A stretch of 21,639 nt of DNA, from NCBI GenBank assembly GCA_947447835.1, contig CANFLP010000019.1:1-21639 (forward strand), read 5' to 3'. Below the pieces are notes generated by a model, which did no database searches, was not told the DNA's origin, and saw only the letters and a program-made list of their open reading frames with translations. Source of the DNA: Bacteroidota bacterium (GTDB lineage Bacteria > Bacteroidota > Bacteroidia > Chitinophagales > Chitinophagaceae). This document shows, one piece after another, positions 21,016-21,639 of the stretch (the stretch's first letter is position 1; each line of letters opens with the position of its first letter). The position numbers and the translations under genes were made by a program.

Positions 21016-21639
21016 CTACAAGTCCTTAAAGGAAAGTAGTTTCTCCCAACGTGTGTGCATGCCTTCATTTGCTTGATCCAAGAAATCATGCGCTTTTTCT
21101 GGGTAGTTGTTTTTAATGGTTGCAAAACGGTTTTCATTGTATAAGAAGTCTTCCATTGGTATAGAAGGATCTTTACTATCCAACATAAATCGTTTTCCTT
21201 TTTCATTGTTTGGATTAAAACGGAATAAAGGCCAGTAACCAGTTTTAACTGCTAAATCTTGTTGGTCTAATCCATGGCACATATCATATCCGTGTGCAAT
21301 ACAATGGCTGTATGCAATAATGATTGATGGCCCAGGGAATGCTTCGGCTTCTAAAATTGTTTTTAATGCATGTACATCATTGGCACCCATTGCAATTTCT
21401 GCAACGAATGCTTTTCCATGCGCCATTGCTTGCATTGCTAAATCTTTTTTACCAGTAGTTTTTCCTTTTACGGAGAATTTAGCACTTGCGCCAATTGGAG
21501 AAGATTTAGATTTTTGACCACCCGTGTTAGAGTAAACTTCAGTATCAAGTACTAATATATTTACATTTTCACCTGTAGACAATACATGGTCTAATCCACT
21601 AAATCCAATATCATAAGCCCATCCATCACCACCTACAAT
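21016..21639 (-). CDS. nifJ: Pyruvate:ferredoxin (flavodoxin) oxidoreductase, C-terminal part
   Basis: The frame is open from the right edge of the window to a TAG at 21016, giving 207 residues; the start and most of the roughly 1200-residue protein lie outside. The segment begins IVGGDGWAYDIGFSGLDH, the TPP/Mg-binding GDG motif. It continues with VLDTEVYSNTGGQKSKSSPIGASAKF and AYSHCIAHGYDM, characteristic of the C-terminal TPP domain. The enzyme is a cytosolic, oxygen-sensitive iron-sulfur protein that oxidises pyruvate to acetyl-CoA and CO2 and passes electrons to ferredoxin or flavodoxin. The internal ATG at 21582 is not the start because conserved sequence precedes it. Confidence 0.94.
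   Translation of the reverse strand: MVGGDGWAYDIGFSGLDHVLSTGENVNILVLDTEVYSNTGGQKSKSSPIGASAKFSVKGKTTGKKDLAMQAMAHGKAFVAEIAMGANDVHALKTILEAEAFPGPSIIIAYSHCIAHGYDMCHGLDQQDLAVKTGYWPLFRFNPNNEKGKRFMLDSKDPSIPMEDFLYNENRFATIKNNYPEKAHDFLDQANEGMHTRWEKLLSFKDL

Overview
The window looks like chromosomal DNA of a Bacteroidota bacterium, most likely close to Chitinophagaceae. The DNA is AT-rich. Starts mostly lack Shine-Dalgarno sequences, and several promoters fit the Bacteroidota pattern TTTG/TAnnTTTG. There is a TonB receptor with a CarboxypepD_reg-like N-terminus, a kinase-RapZ fusion beside murU, a zeaxanthin-type carotenoid cluster, and a tRNA gene without encoded CCA. The family assignment is inference; the phylum is fairly secure. 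No CRISPR array, insertion sequence or prophage was seen.

Layout. 1-137: terminators, one of them partly duplicated. 138-1331 (-): a stand-alone C-terminal half of carbamoyl-phosphate synthase large subunit. 1410-3151 (-): a umuDC translesion polymerase pair whose UmuD has lost both catalytic residues. 3239-4339 (+): an orphan Rieske oxygenase, divergent from umuD across a nested dyad. 4369-5274 and 5380-8178 (-): a secreted SAM hydrolase-like protein and a TonB-dependent receptor, each with its own transcription signals. 8280-10469 (+): amgK-like kinase fused to the RapZ C-terminal domain, then murU, with a convergent NagX-like membrane protein (10511-11665, -). Together these suggest cell-wall amino-sugar recycling. 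11748-14354 (+): rmlB, rmlC and rmlA for dTDP-sugar synthesis, without rmlD. 14396-20499 (+): a MerR/B12 (CarH/LitR-like) photoreceptor regulator, an ECF sigma factor, crtI, crtB, idi, crtZ and crtY. 20536-20607 (+): tRNA-Arg(CCG), followed by a hairpin-rich stretch carrying a second copy of the tRNA 3' end. 21016-21639 (-): the C-terminal part of pyruvate:ferredoxin oxidoreductase, cut by the window edge.

How the genes work together. The clearest unit is the carotenoid locus. A regulator with intact adenosylcobalamin and light-sensing motifs sits upstream of a sigma factor and a pathway running from GGPP to zeaxanthin. The promoter region between regulator and sigma factor carries repeated TTGTTTA motifs, one overlapping the -7 element, as expected for dark repression. 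The second unit is AmgK-RapZ/MurU/NagX, where a domain known to sense an amino sugar in Enterobacteria is fused to the recycling kinase. GGPP synthase, rmlD and the N-terminal half of CarB must lie elsewhere.

The most unusual points are the protease-dead UmuD with its nested dyad, the split CarB without an allosteric domain, the exported SAM hydrolase, the RapZ fusion, and the tRNA-end duplication. None was tested by database search.
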